Assembly: GCA_009840135.1 (NCBI GenBank)
Contig: VXOH01000185.1
Span: 1 to 48,081 of the forward strand
DNA: 48,081 bases
From: Chloroflexota bacterium
Lineage (GTDB): Bacteria > Chloroflexota > Dehalococcoidia > Lucifugimonadales > UBA3495
Direction: 5' to 3'
This document shows positions 16,275 through 25,406 of this stretch, in pieces. Made by a program: the position numbers and the translations under genes. The notes under the pieces are model-generated. The model was not told the DNA's origin. It worked only from the letters and a program-made list of their open reading frames with translations, and ran no database searches. Each line of letters starts with the position of its first letter. Positions within the stretch are counted from its first letter, which is position 1.

Positions 16275-16898
16275 TTAGAACTCTATGGTGAGACCGTCGC
16301 CGGCGCGCCAGCGCAACTCTCGAATCTCCACTTCCCTGGGTATTTCGAAGAGCAGCCAGCCATCTATCCCGTAGCCCTGGATTAATTCAAAGGCCCTGAC
16401 AGACCCGTCGCTGTAGGAAGTATTCCAAAGGAAACAGAGGTTTCGAGGCTCACGGTCAGAAATGGGGCACCGGGCCACTCGCTGACGAGAGATGTCCTCG
16501 GGCTGACTAATCTCCTCTGCACGGTCATTCACATTAAATGGAAAGTACTTGTCATGGAAGAAATCCCGTAATTCCGCGGCGTTCTGGTCGATATCAACGA
16601 TGGCGCTGGTTGCGGTATGGTTCTGCACCTTGATGCGCATCAGCAGCAGTTCGTTACCGGCCTCCTCGGGGGAGACTCGATAGTACTTGGGTACTTCCGC
16701 CTCTTTGGGCAGGGTGTATATGAGCTCAGGCGCGCGCTCCATGGCTACCACGCTTACATGGAGAGTTCGCCCAGTATAGAATTTGCCGATGGCCGGAGAA
16801 ACGTCCGCGCATGCGCCAAGCCCCAAAAGCAGCAGGATAAAGGTCAGGGGGAAGGCGGCCTTTCCGCGATGTTTGATAAATGAAAAGTACCTGTTCAT
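16275..16898 (-). CDS. Secreted lipoprotein, DUF4352-like
   Basis: A 207-residue protein with a charged N-terminus, a hydrophobic stretch and a lipobox LGAC with the lipidated Cys at residue 30, so it is exported and membrane-anchored. The mature part has a beta-sandwich-like pattern (LLLMRIKVQNHTATSAIVDI) of the kind seen in DUF4352 lipoproteins. The frame is open upstream across the end of the cysteine desulfurase gene, but ATG 16898, seven bases after that gene's stop, gives the correct signal peptide. The function is unknown. Confidence 0.75.
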   Translation of the reverse strand: MNRYFSFIKHRGKAAFPLTFILLLLGLGACADVSPAIGKFYTGRTLHVSVVAMERAPELIYTLPKEAEVPKYYRVSPEEAGNELLLMRIKVQNHTATSAIVDIDQNAAELRDFFHDKYFPFNVNDRAEEISQPEDISRQRVARCPISDREPRNLCFLWNTSYSDGSVRAFELIQGYGIDGWLLFEIPREVEIRELRWRAGDGLTIEF

Positions 16899-16905
16899 AC
16901 CCTCT

Positions 16906-18099
16906 TCAGGAACCTGTAGTAGTGAGTGTAGGAAGCTGCCTGAGGCGTTGCACCAGGTCCACGAGCACTCCCAGCAGGTAGTCAACTTCCTCGTCAGTGT
17001 TTTCTTTCCCCAGGGTGAGCCGGAGGCTGCTGCGAGCCAGGTCGGCGGTCTGTCCCAGGGCCAGCAGTACGTGGGACGGTTCCAGCGACCCGGAACTGCA
17101 TGCGCTACCGCTGGAAGCCGCGACCCCGGCCATGTCAAGTCCCAGCAGTATTGACTCCCCTTCAACGCCTTCAAAGGAGAAGTTTATGTTGTTGGGGAGC
17201 CTGTTGGTGGGATGACCGTTGATGCGGGTGTCGGAGATGGCCTCGGTTACTTCCCGCACAATTCGGTCTCTCAATCGGGTGCAATGTTCCGATGCGGAGT
17301 CCCTGCCTGCGTCGGCCATTTCCAGGGCCAGAGCCATCCCCACTATGCCGGCGATGTTTTCCGTACCCGACCTGCGCTCTCGCTCCTGGCCTCCCCCAAG
17401 AAGCAACGGAAGGTAGGGAGTCCCTCGGCGGACGAACAACAAGCCCGTGCCCTTTGGCCCGTAAAACTTGTGCCCCGACAGGCTCAACATGTCCACGCCC
17501 AACCGGCGAACATTGAGGTCCAAGAATCCGGCGGCCTGGACTGCATCCGTATGAGTGACAATGGTCCTGTCCAACTCCTGGGACCGGCGACGCACCGCCT
17601 GGGCAATTTCCGAAATCGGGTTTATGGTCCCGATCTCGTTGTTGGCGTACATTATGGTAACCAGCGTAGTGCGGGGTTCCGTAGCGTTGTAAACCTGCTC
17701 GGGGCTGACCGCCCCGTACTCGTCCACGGGCAGATAGGTTACTTCGTAGCCCTGGTTCTCCAGGTACTGGCAAGTGTGCAGCACCGCATGATGTTCTACG
17801 GAGGTCGTTATGATGTGGTTTCCTGTCTGTTGCAGCGCCGCAGCCACACCCTGGATCGCCGCGTTGTCCGCCTCGGTGCCGCCGCTGGTGAAGACTACTT
17901 CGCTAGTGCGGCAGCCCAGCACGCCGGCCACCCTTTCCCTGGAGTTATCCAGGGCGTGCTTCGCTTCCTGGCCGATGGTGTGAACACTGGAAGGGTTCCC
18001 GTACAAATGGGTAAAGTAGGGAAGCATGGCCTCAAGAACTTGAGGGTCTGTGGGAGTGGTACCTGCGTGGTCCAGGTAGATCAGGCCGGACGCTGACAT
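16906..18099 (-). CDS. Cysteine desulfurase (NifS/IscS type)
   Basis: A 397-residue PLP enzyme that removes sulfur from L-cysteine for Fe-S cluster and thio-cofactor assembly. The N-terminal [29 protein letters not shown] and SVEHHAVL are present. The PLP Lys is in [11 protein letters not shown] near residue 211, and the sulfur-carrying Cys is C334 in SGSACSSGS. These loops match group I (NifS/IscS) enzymes. No scaffold (IscU) or tRNA thiolase gene (MnmA) follows in the window. An extended -10 lies about 30 bases upstream. It might also supply selenide, since SelA is present, but that is inference. Confidence 0.95.
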   Translation of the reverse strand: MSASGLIYLDHAGTTPTDPQVLEAMLPYFTHLYGNPSSVHTIGQEAKHALDNSRERVAGVLGCRTSEVVFTSGGTEADNAAIQGVAAALQQTGNHIITTSVEHHAVLHTCQYLENQGYEVTYLPVDEYGAVSPEQVYNATEPRTTLVTIMYANNEIGTINPISEIAQAVRRRSQELDRTIVTHTDAVQAAGFLDLNVRRLGVDMLSLSGHKFYGPKGTGLLFVRRGTPYLPLLLGGGQERERRSGTENIAGIVGMALALEMADAGRDSASEHCTRLRDRIVREVTEAISDTRINGHPTNRLPNNINFSFEGVEGESILLGLDMAGVAASSGSACSSGSLEPSHVLLALGQTADLARSSLRLTLGKENTDEEVDYLLGVLVDLVQRLRQLPTLTTTGS

Positions 18100-18127
18100 T
18101 TACAACCTCGTGAAAATCGTGAACCAC

Positions 18128-18136
18128 ATTCTAGCA
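18128..18136 (-). promoter_or_regulatory. Extended -10 promoter element of the cysteine desulfurase gene
   Basis: TGCTAGAAT on the minus strand, 28 bases upstream of the ATG. No clear -35 is seen. The predicted leader is very short. Confidence 0.35.
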
Positions 18137-18236
18137 CAGCGGGAATTGGACGATGCTGGAACCAGGCGCCGAACCTATGGGATATTCGTCGTGACAATGA
18201 AAGTCGCTGAGTGGGTCTGCTTGTCACGGGGAGGGC

Positions 18237-19364
18237 TCAGCCAAGGATTCCCAGCCTGTTCCTTCGCTGCCTTCTTTCTGTCACCAGGGAGAGCAACTTT
18301 GTCCGGCTGACTAAACCCAGCGGCAAGCCATTACGAAGGATAACTGCCACAAAGCTTTCCCGGGCGTCCATCAGCTCCAGGGCTTCCAGGGCGCTGGCAT
18401 CGGCATCAAGAAGCGGAAACTCCGAGAGTGGTCTCTTCAAGCGGTCAAGAGTCAGGCCCGGGTCGGCGGCCGCTCCAACTTGGGTCAAATCCTGCCCGGT
18501 GACGACACCGTAGTCCGAACCGGCTACCAGCAGGCCAAGGTAGTTGGAGCGGGAAAGGGACATCAAGGCTTCCGGGGAAAAGGCGGGCAGGCTCCCGGAG
18601 ACCACGGGCCATTGGGTGGGCAGGGCGTCACCCACCCTGATTATCTTGAGAAAGTTCCGTGTGGCTTCCTGGCGGTAGTTACCACTGGCCACAAAGAGCA
18701 AGAATCCACCAACCAGGGACACCCACAGGCCCTGGAAATTACCGTAGAAGGCCCAAAGGATACCCCCGGCGACCATCAGGCCGCCCAGGGCTTGACCGGA
18801 CCGTATGGCGATTCTGGTGGCCAACCAGTAGTTTCCCGTCGCTCCCCACAACGCCGCGCGCAATACCCGTCCGCCATCCAGGGGAAAGCCTGGGAGCATG
18901 TTGAAAATGCCCAGGGAAAGGTTGATGGCGGCCAGGGTAAAAAGAATGGCCCCGACGTAGGTGGGCCCGCCGTCCAATGCGAACCACAAGGAGCCGCAAA
19001 CCAGGGCAATGGCCAGGCTGGTAGCGGGCCCTACGATGGTGACCACAAACTCGGACATGGGCCGGTGCGCCTCGTGGGCCAGCTCGGACACCCCGCCAAA
19101 TATGAACAGGGTAATACCCTTGACCTGTATGCCCCGGGCCACCGCGACGAGGCTGTGGGACAGTTCGTGGAGCAATACCGAGAGGAAGAATAGGGCGGTC
19201 GTCACAGCTGCGACTATCCAGTGAGCAGCTACGGGCCACCGGGGATAAAGGTCGGCGAACCTGGAGGACATCAGCAGGATTACCAACCCAAAGATAATCA
19301 GCCAGCTGTAGTTGATATTCAGCGGAATCCCGAAAATTCGTCCAAGGCGAATTGATGAGGTCAA
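18237..19364 (-). CDS. Site-2-type M50 metalloprotease with C-terminal CBS domains
   Basis: A 375-residue membrane protease of the SpoIVFB-like/S2P family. It starts TSSIRLGRIFGIPLNINYSW, carries the zinc-binding LLHELSHSL near residue 66 and the third ligand in NMLPGFPLDGGRVLRA, with about six membrane segments. From residue about 240 it has two CBS modules, which in this family sense nucleotides or gate activity. The start is TTG 19364, with GAGAGGT upstream and a perfect family N-terminus. It is likely to cleave a membrane-bound regulator; no anti-sigma substrate is adjacent. Confidence 0.92.
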   Translation of the reverse strand: MTSSIRLGRIFGIPLNINYSWLIIFGLVILLMSSRFADLYPRWPVAAHWIVAAVTTALFFLSVLLHELSHSLVAVARGIQVKGITLFIFGGVSELAHEAHRPMSEFVVTIVGPATSLAIALVCGSLWFALDGGPTYVGAILFTLAAINLSLGIFNMLPGFPLDGGRVLRAALWGATGNYWLATRIAIRSGQALGGLMVAGGILWAFYGNFQGLWVSLVGGFLLFVASGNYRQEATRNFLKIIRVGDALPTQWPVVSGSLPAFSPEALMSLSRSNYLGLLVAGSDYGVVTGQDLTQVGAAADPGLTLDRLKRPLSEFPLLDADASALEALELMDARESFVAVILRNGLPLGLVSRTKLLSLVTERRQRRNRLGILG

Positions 19365-19651
19365 TTTTTGGCTACCTCTCCAGCCTGGTTCACGGTTATC
19401 GGTTGAATCCGCTGGACCGAGGCCACAAATTGCGTATAGCGGAATTCCTTGCGAACGGCAGCATCAGCTTATAGCGGCAATTCGTGACCTTGGCTCTGGT
19501 TTTTCTTCACCCGCTTTCTGTCGTTCCCCCGTCATCAGGAACAACAGGGTGACTACTCTATATATCAATCTAATCATACGTTGGGCGAAACCGCCAGATG
19601 GTGTCGGGTGAAGGCAAGGCAATCGCATGAACTGTCTGGGAAGACACCGTC

Positions 19652-19671
19652 GTTCCCGGCTCAGCGGGAAC
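19652..19671. repeat. REP-like hairpin
   Basis: GTTCCCG / CGGGAAC with a six-base loop. It resembles the common GTTCCCG...CGGGAAC intergenic palindromes of many bacteria. Confidence 0.5.
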
Positions 19672-19698
19672 CTCGAACCTGTAAAAAAGGATACGGGA

Positions 19699-19740
19699 GC
19701 ATGCCCATGCGCCCCTACGATGTCGGGGTAGAGGAAGGCA
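19699..19740. repeat. Palindrome-rich intergenic repeat
   Basis: GCATG-CC-CATGC (19699-19710) followed by GCCCCTACGATGTCGGGG. On the minus strand this reads GTAGGGGCGCATGGGCATGC, a form often seen as a dispersed repeat in Chloroflexota and cyanobacteria. Only this copy is in the window. Confidence 0.45.
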
Positions 19741-20018
19741 TTTAACCTGCATTTCTGAACTTTTACCGCAAGATGGCTCCTTTAGTCCTACCGCCGAGAG
19801 CAGGTATCCAGAATCGCCATCACACCCATTCGATTTACGCCACCAGAACTCCCGAATTCCGCTTCAATTACGGAATCACGGCTGGATTTGACGACTCCCA
19901 AAGGCCAGAACGAAGGAAGGTACAGAAAACCCGTTTTCCCTGCCCATCTAATTTTGGGGGGCAGTAAGCCATGAACAGCCTGGTCATAGGCGGGCCGAAG
20001 TACAGCCAGGGTTATTGG

Positions 20019-20939
20019 TCAGGCGGCGGTGACAGGGGAATGGGGTGAGGCGGCAGTCAGCCCAATCAGCTTGTAGATGAGCTTGGCGGCGGTGTAGGCG
20101 CAGGCGGGTGGCCCTTCACGAGGCGCTAATTCATTGATATCGAAACCTACGATACGGCGGGTTTCAGCCACACGGCTGATGATGGCAATGATGTCCTGCC
20201 AGAAGAGTCCGCCGGGCTCGGGAGTTCCTACGGCTGCCATTAACGACGGGTCCAGTACATCCAGATCCACACTTATGTAAACATCATCCGAGAGATTGTC
20301 AACGATTCTTCCCGCATAGGATTCAATGCCCTCGCCCCTTGGCGGAGGCCAGCCAAAGGCGGGAATTCCGGCCTTTTTCAGGTAATCACGTTCGTCCGGG
20401 GCCATGCTGCGAATTCCGGCCAGCACCAGGGGGCAACGCTCACGTATGCGTCGGGCGCCGGAAGAGTGGCCCCAGGCTGTCCCCAGGTATTCGTCGTGCA
20501 AATCTGCGTGGGCGTCCAGGTAGAGGACGGACAGTCCAGGATAACTTTCGAGATGAGCGAGGACGGAGCCAATGCAAACGGAGTGGTCGCCTCCGATGGC
20601 GCCCACAATCCGGCGGGGCGAGACGTATCCGGCAACGGCCTGCTTCACCCGTTCCACCATGCGGGCTGGGTCGCCGGTGTCGGGTTCCAGGGCCGCGGTC
20701 GTGTGGATTCCTACTTGGGAGACATCCAGGTCCAGTTCCCAATCGTAGTCCTCAAGTGCGTAGGAGGACTCGATAATTGCGGCTGGACCGTGCCTGGCGC
20801 CGCTCTTTACCGAGGTGGTGCTGTCGTAGGGGATGGGAATGAGAATCGCGCCGGCATTTGCCGCGTCAGACTGGCCCTCAGGGAGCGCAAGGAAGTTCGC
20901 GGGAATCCACGGGACTTTGCTTTCTTCCCGTCCATGCAA
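20019..20939 (-). CDS. speB: Agmatinase / arginase-family ureohydrolase
   Basis: A 306-residue manganese ureohydrolase. The metal motifs GGDHSVCIG, LYLDAHADLHDEY and SVDLDVLDPSLM are all intact. Placement directly after speD supports agmatinase (agmatine to putrescine plus urea) rather than arginase. The start is uncertain: the frame opens with TTG 20939 and has no good ribosome site. It is 46 bases downstream of the speD stop, probably one transcript. No arginine decarboxylase (speA) or spermidine synthase (speE) is in the window. Confidence 0.9.
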   Translation of the reverse strand: MHGREESKVPWIPANFLALPEGQSDAANAGAILIPIPYDSTTSVKSGARHGPAAIIESSYALEDYDWELDLDVSQVGIHTTAALEPDTGDPARMVERVKQAVAGYVSPRRIVGAIGGDHSVCIGSVLAHLESYPGLSVLYLDAHADLHDEYLGTAWGHSSGARRIRERCPLVLAGIRSMAPDERDYLKKAGIPAFGWPPPRGEGIESYAGRIVDNLSDDVYISVDLDVLDPSLMAAVGTPEPGGLFWQDIIAIISRVAETRRIVGFDINELAPREGPPACAYTAAKLIYKLIGLTAASPHSPVTAA

Positions 20940-20985
20940 ATTTCAGTACCACGGAAGCAGGTTAGTGGACCAGAGAGAGGCAGGA

Positions 20986-21393
20986 CTAGGAAAGCAGGGC
21001 GGAGCGCTGTTCCTGGGTCTCTGAAAGCCCCTGGTCTCCGTTCAGCCACTCGAGGCCCCGGTCCAGGAGCCAGGTTTTCATGTCAGTAAGGTCGAACAGT
21101 TCCTTGGCGTCCCTTGTGGCCTGTTCATTATCGAAGGACTTGCAGGAAAAAATGTCTATATTGACGTAGTTGCGGTAGGGGAAGGTGTGAATACTGATGT
21201 GGCTTTCCGCAATAATGACGAAACCCGAAACACCGGCATCTTCTATTTTGGGCCCGTTGTATTCCAGCACGTTAGGCTCGGTAATGCGAGTCATGCCGAG
21301 GTTGTCGGGGTAGTCAATGAGAAAATTCCTTACCAGTTCCTTGTCCCACATCTTGCCGGTGTCGCCGGCATATCCGTCAATGACCAGGTGCAT
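20986..21393 (-). CDS. speD: S-adenosylmethionine decarboxylase, bacterial prokaryotic-type
   Basis: A 135-residue proenzyme that self-cleaves to form a pyruvoyl cofactor and makes decarboxylated AdoMet for spermidine synthesis. The cleavage site is [14 protein letters not shown] with S64 as the future pyruvoyl group, H69 and C84 matching the catalytic residues of the short T. maritima-type enzyme (S63, H68, C83). The ATG at 21393 begins [11 protein letters not shown], the family N-terminus. The nearest GGAGG is 15 bases upstream, unusually far. The leader holds a terminator-like hairpin (21421-21454), so expression may be attenuated. Confidence 0.93.
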   Translation of the reverse strand: MHLVIDGYAGDTGKMWDKELVRNFLIDYPDNLGMTRITEPNVLEYNGPKIEDAGVSGFVIIAESHISIHTFPYRNYVNIDIFSCKSFDNEQATRDAKELFDLTDMKTWLLDRGLEWLNGDQGLSETQEQRSALLS

Positions 21394-21420
21394 CTTGGGT
21401 TTCTGCTGCCTCCGATGGTT

Positions 21421-21454
21421 CAAAAAATCAAGCGGGGGACACATACGTCCCCCG
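21421..21454 (-). terminator. Attenuator-like hairpin in the speD leader
   Basis: On the minus strand CGGGGGAC-GTATGT-GTCCCCCG (21433-21454), an 8-bp perfect GC-rich stem, is followed by CTTGATTTTTTG. It lies between the predicted promoter (21483-21511) and the speD start, where there is no other minus-strand gene to terminate, so it is best read as a leader attenuator. Confidence 0.5.
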
Positions 21455-21482
21455 TGTCAAGTCTTGGCAAATGCCGAAGTAT

Positions 21483-21511
21483 AGAATATCATCACTAATG
21501 CTTTTGTTCAA
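21483..21511 (-). promoter_or_regulatory. Promoter of speD-speB
   Basis: On the minus strand TTGAAC, a 17-base spacer and TATTCT with a TG just before the -10. It gives a leader of about 83 bases that includes the attenuator-like hairpin. Confidence 0.5.
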
Positions 21512-21536
21512 CGTAATAAATGTAAGGAGAACCGAA

Positions 21537-21588
21537 GGAGTCCAAATAGCGATGAGGCCATGACTTTCGGCAGGAGCATTTGGATTCC
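21537..21588 (+). promoter_or_regulatory. Structured leader upstream of the ABC cassette
   Basis: GGAGTCCAAAT (21537-21547) pairs with ATTTGGATTCC (21578-21588) over 11 bp with one G-U pair, closing a 30-base loop. It ends 13 bases before the ATG of the ATPase gene and may mask or present the start site. No known riboswitch class fits convincingly. Confidence 0.45.
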
Positions 21589-21601
21589 TCGGCATAGATA
21601 A

Positions 21602-22564
21602 ATGGATGACCAGAGCACCAGCGACCTGATGATTCAGGCCAACGACCTGACCCATTTCTACGGGCCCCAGCCGGCCATTGAAGATGTGAATTTCGGCGTC
21701 AAGAAGGGCGAAATTCTTGGCTTTCTCGGACCCAATGGAGCTGGAAAGACTACCACCATGCGGATTATCACCGGCTATATGCCGCCCACCCAGGGCAAGG
21801 TGACGCTGGCCGACTACGATGTGGTGGAACAGAGCCTGGACGTGCGGAAGCGTATCGGCTACCTGCCGGAAACGGTCCCCCTGCATACGGAAATGCAGGT
21901 AACCAACTACCTCAAGTACATGGGGACGTTGCGGGGAATGCCTTCCCGCCTGATTAAGCGGCGCATTGGAGAAGTTATTGAGGTCTGCCGGTTGCAGGAC
22001 TACCACAAGACCATTATCGGCAAGCTGTCGAAGGGTTTTCGTCAGCGCGTGGGAATCGCCCAGGCCATCCTGCACGAACCGGAAGTGCTGGTCCTGGACG
22101 AACCGACTATAGGTATTGACCCGATCCAGGTTGTGGAGACCCGCCAGCTGATAAGGGATCTGAGGAGCGAACGAACGGTAGTCCTGAGCAGCCACATTCT
22201 GCCCGAAGTGAACGTAATCTGCGACCGCGTTCTGATAATTCACGAGGGTCGAATAGTTGCGGAGGATAGCCCCAGCAACCTGGCCCAGCGGCTGCAGGGG
22301 GTGGACCAACTCCAGGTAGAGGTGGGGGGGCCGGTGCAGCAGGTACTGGCTGCCCTTCGCGGGGTGCCGGGGGTAACCGAAGTCACCCACCGCAACCAGC
22401 AGGGGCGGAATATATTCATAGTGCAGGTCCAGCGAGGCCAGGATCTGCGGGACGAAATTTCAAGAGTCGTGGTGAGCAACGAGTGGAGCCTGCTCAGCAT
22501 GCAGCTGGTGAGCATGAGCCTGGAGGACATATTCCTTCGCCTGACCACCCACGAGGAGCTTTAA
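21602..22564 (+). CDS. ABC transporter ATP-binding protein of an ABC-2/Gld-type cassette
   Basis: A 320-residue ATPase. Walker A is GPNGAGKTTT near residue 47, the signature LSKGFRQRVGIAQA near 140, Walker B VLVLDEPTIGID near 163. After about residue 220 there is a C-terminal extension, as in GldA and nosF-type ATPases. ATG 21602 has no strong Shine-Dalgarno site, but the leader structure just upstream may control initiation. The next gene starts one base after the stop; permease, GldG-like and DUF4340 genes follow, giving a complete export or gliding-type cassette. Confidence 0.93.
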   Translation: MDDQSTSDLMIQANDLTHFYGPQPAIEDVNFGVKKGEILGFLGPNGAGKTTTMRIITGYMPPTQGKVTLADYDVVEQSLDVRKRIGYLPETVPLHTEMQVTNYLKYMGTLRGMPSRLIKRRIGEVIEVCRLQDYHKTIIGKLSKGFRQRVGIAQAILHEPEVLVLDEPTIGIDPIQVVETRQLIRDLRSERTVVLSSHILPEVNVICDRVLIIHEGRIVAEDSPSNLAQRLQGVDQLQVEVGGPVQQVLAALRGVPGVTEVTHRNQQGRNIFIVQVQRGQDLRDEISRVVVSNEWSLLSMQLVSMSLEDIFLRLTTHEEL

Positions 22565-22565
22565 C

Positions 22566-23297
22566 ATGCGGACAGTCCAGGCAGTGGCCTGGAAGGAGAT
22601 TCAAGTCTATTTCGGCACTCCCATAGCCTACATAGTTGGAATGATATTTCTGGTGGTTACCGGAATTATTTTTGCCTCCGGAGTAGTGCCCAGCGAGAAC
22701 AACCCCTTCCCCGAAGCCGCTCTAACAGCCTTCTTTCAGTCCAGGTGGACCATCTTCTTCGTGATCCTCCTCGCGCCCACCCTTACCATGCGGCTTATAT
22801 CTGAGGAACAGAAGATGGGAACTATTGAACTGCTGCTGACCTCTCCGGTAAGAGACTGGGAGATCATTGTGGGCAAATACCTGGCCAGCCTGGCCTTCCT
22901 GGTGGCGCTGCTGGCATTGACCCTCTATTACCCGTTAATGCTGTTCATTTTCGCGGAGCCCGACCCGGGCCCCATTTTCTCGGGGTACCTGGGCCTGGTG
23001 CTGTTTGGCGCCTCCGCCCTGGCCATCGGAATGCTGACTTCCACAATCACGAGCAATCAGATTGTAGCGGCGATTGTGGGAATTGGCCTCATTGGGGCGC
23101 TGTTTGTGGTTGATTTTAGTTCTGACCTGGTGGAGGGTGTGGCCTCCGTTTTGGTCAATGAGATTGGTTCCTATGCACACTATGAAGACTTCAGCAGGGG
23201 CGTAATAGACACCAAGCACGTGGTTTATTTCCTCAGCGTCACTGCCGTGTTCCTTTTCCTGGCGATCCGGGCCCTGGAATTCCGGAGATGGAGATAG
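22566..23297 (+). CDS. ABC-2-type transporter permease (GldF-like)
   Basis: A 243-residue integral membrane protein with six hydrophobic segments. It starts with VAWKEIQVYFGTPIAYIVGM and has LTMRLISEEQKMGTIELLLTSPV, both typical of ABC-2/GldF permeases. It carries the membrane path for the ATPase just upstream. The substrate is unknown. One-base spacing on both sides shows tight co-translation. Confidence 0.9.
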   Translation: MRTVQAVAWKEIQVYFGTPIAYIVGMIFLVVTGIIFASGVVPSENNPFPEAALTAFFQSRWTIFFVILLAPTLTMRLISEEQKMGTIELLLTSPVRDWEIIVGKYLASLAFLVALLALTLYYPLMLFIFAEPDPGPIFSGYLGLVLFGASALAIGMLTSTITSNQIVAAIVGIGLIGALFVVDFSSDLVEGVASVLVNEIGSYAHYEDFSRGVIDTKHVVYFLSVTAVFLFLAIRALEFRRWR

Positions 23298-23298
23298 A

Positions 23299-25242
23299 AT
23301 GAGCGAAGACCCGACAAATGCCGGCGGCGACTGGAGGCGGAGGAGAAGGGGAGGGCGTCCTTCCCGCCCCGCTGCTTCCGAAGACCGGGAAGCCATGGAA
23401 GCCGCCTCTTCGGACGATGAATCAGCGGACCTGGATGCCGATGACGAGGAGGAAAGGTCCAGGACTCTATTCAGTTTCCTTGAACCATCCCTAAACGCAG
23501 TAGGCACCTTTGGTACACCGCTGGTAATAGCGGGAATAGTTGCCATGGTGGCCGGCGGCACCCTGGTTGCCTTCGTCAGTTCCATGAGGCTTTACGGCTT
23601 CATCAGCCTGGGCTTTGGCGCCGCCCTGCTGGTCCTGGTCGGCCTTATTTCCCTGAGTTCCCTGGTGGCGGCGTTTATCAGCCGGACGGGACGCTATGGG
23701 GTAAATTCCCTGATAATGCTGGCGGCCTTCCTGGGGATAATCATCGTGGCCAATGTTGCCTCCTTCAGTAACAACGCCCGGATGGACGTAACTGCCACCA
23801 ATCAATACAGCCTGGCCGATCGTACCGAGCAACTTTTGGACGGCCTGGACCAGGATATAGAGCTAATCGCTTTCTATAAAGCGGAAGTTTCCATACCGCC
23901 AGGAGGCAACCCCGGCGGCGCGTTCCAGTTGCTGAACCGGGAAGAAAAGGTCAGGGAGACTTTCAGGGAATTTGAAGCAGCCCGACCTACCAAGATCAAC
24001 ACCAGCTTTGTGGACCCGGACGTCAACCCGCAACGGGTCAATCAGTATTTCGGTACAACGCCCATCGCTTTTGTGAACGAGTCCGTCGTAGTAAGGCTCA
24101 GGGACGGGGATGCCATCGAGGTTATTCAGCCCAGTGATGCCGGGTACAGCCAGTTGGAGCAAGACCTGGTTACCAGCATTCTCGTAGTAACAGGTAAAGA
24201 AAAGAAGGCCATTTACTTTCTGGATGGGCACGGTGAGCGAAGCATAACCAGCCCCGGCTCCGAGGGTTACAGCAATGTAAGGGTGGGCCTGGAACAGGAC
24301 AATTACCGAGTTGAACGGCTTCGCTGGAGCCGAATCGAGGAAGATGTAACCGTCCCGGATGATGCCGCTTTGCTGGTCATCGCCCGCCCCACTGAAGATC
24401 TGCCGGAACCTCACGCGCAGGTGATCAACCAGTACCTGCAGGGTAAGAATCCGGACGGCACCGACCGGCGCTCAGCCGGCCGGCTGGTGTTTTTGGGAGA
24501 CCCGGACACTCCGGATTCCTTCCGGCAGTTCCTGGCAACCTGGGGCGTGGTGATTGGTGAAGGGTACATCAGGGACCTGGACGGGTCGTTGCCGGGGAAT
24601 CCGCACACTCTCAGGGTGGAAACAGTGAATCCGCTGGAGCTTCCCGGGCAATTGGTGGCGCAGATCCCCCGGGAGATTTTGGAGACCCTGTTGAACATTA
24701 CTACTCCCAGGGGAAAATCCCTGGACCTGGTGCATATGCCGGGCGCGGCGCCCCTCCAGTCTTTCGACGATGGTACGGGACTGAGGCAGCCGGTACCCCT
24801 GGGTTTCAGTTCTGCCAATAGCTATGTTATTGATGACGTAGAGAGAACAGAACCCAGGACTGAGCCCCCGGAAGAAGCGGATCCCGTGGGCCCGTTTACC
24901 CCCATAACCTTTGTACGAGCCTTGGGGCCCATTGGAGCCTCCCCGCCATCCAATCCGGCCAGCGTGCAGGAAAGCGATATCGCCAGCCTGGTGGTGGCAG
25001 GCGATTCGGACTTTGTGGCCAACAGCTTCTACGAACGGGGCAGCGGGGCCGACCTGTTCCTGAACTCCGTAAACTACCTGGCGGGTGACTACTCCCTATT
25101 GTCCCTGCGGCCAAAGGCCCTGACGGTCCGCGAGTTCAACGTGGACCGCAACCAGGAAAACTTCGTAAAGTTCTCGTCCTGGCTGTTGCTGCCCGGCTTG
25201 CTGGGTCTGATGGCGGCGATGGTTTGGTGGATACGGCGATAA
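23299..25242 (+). CDS. GldG-family auxiliary transport protein
   Basis: A 647-residue membrane protein. An acidic, low-complexity N-terminal tail (about 60 residues) is followed by three membrane segments (roughly residues 70-160), then an extracellular GldG/ABC-type auxiliary domain containing ALLVIARPTEDLPEPHAQ and the region DNYRVERL, and a final membrane helix near residue 630 (LLLPGLLGLMAAMVWWI). In gliding Bacteroidetes GldG works with GldA/GldF; in other phyla it probably assists export of an unknown substrate. A 164-base gap follows before the DUF4340 gene. Confidence 0.88.
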   Translation: MSEDPTNAGGDWRRRRRGGRPSRPAASEDREAMEAASSDDESADLDADDEEERSRTLFSFLEPSLNAVGTFGTPLVIAGIVAMVAGGTLVAFVSSMRLYGFISLGFGAALLVLVGLISLSSLVAAFISRTGRYGVNSLIMLAAFLGIIIVANVASFSNNARMDVTATNQYSLADRTEQLLDGLDQDIELIAFYKAEVSIPPGGNPGGAFQLLNREEKVRETFREFEAARPTKINTSFVDPDVNPQRVNQYFGTTPIAFVNESVVVRLRDGDAIEVIQPSDAGYSQLEQDLVTSILVVTGKEKKAIYFLDGHGERSITSPGSEGYSNVRVGLEQDNYRVERLRWSRIEEDVTVPDDAALLVIARPTEDLPEPHAQVINQYLQGKNPDGTDRRSAGRLVFLGDPDTPDSFRQFLATWGVVIGEGYIRDLDGSLPGNPHTLRVETVNPLELPGQLVAQIPREILETLLNITTPRGKSLDLVHMPGAAPLQSFDDGTGLRQPVPLGFSSANSYVIDDVERTEPRTEPPEEADPVGPFTPITFVRALGPIGASPPSNPASVQESDIASLVVAGDSDFVANSFYERGSGADLFLNSVNYLAGDYSLLSLRPKALTVREFNVDRNQENFVKFSSWLLLPGLLGLMAAMVWWIRR

Positions 25243-25406
25243 GACAGAGCCCGGATTCGCTGCTGCCGAGTGGACCGCTCTATTGGCATACGCAACAGAT
25301 TGAATGAAAGTCAGATCGGGGACCAATTGGCAGCCAATCCGTATCGGGAATTGGCGCCGTAATTTCTGATGAAACTCCCATGGCTCGGATGCTAGGTTAA
25401 CTCTCA
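25243..25406. other. Gap between GldG-like and DUF4340 genes
   Basis: No gene. GCCAAT and ATTGGC (arms of 6 bp) lie around 25330-25356. A TGCTAGGTT motif lies just before the next ATG. Confidence 0.3.

Larger units (their letters stand above)
19365..20018. other. Intergenic region with short palindromes
   Basis: Some 650 bases without a supported gene. It contains a 7-bp hairpin at 19652-19671 and a palindrome-rich block at 19699-19740. Short frames here, such as plus 19773-19967, show no family features and no ribosome-binding site. Confidence 0.6.

Noticed and set aside
19773-19967. 64-codon plus-strand frame in the large intergenic region
   Set aside because: No ribosome site, no family features, and it crosses repeat-like sequence.
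21537-21590. Resemblance of GCGATGAGGCC to a fluoride riboswitch segment
   Set aside because: Only a short match; the rest of the fluoride fold (paired arms and conserved downstream bases) is not present, and the gene is not a fluoride exporter.
21428-22390. Long minus-strand frame (about 320 codons) antisense to the ABC ATPase
   Set aside because: It mirrors an obvious ATPase gene, has no domains and begins inside the coding region; long antisense frames are expected at this G+C.
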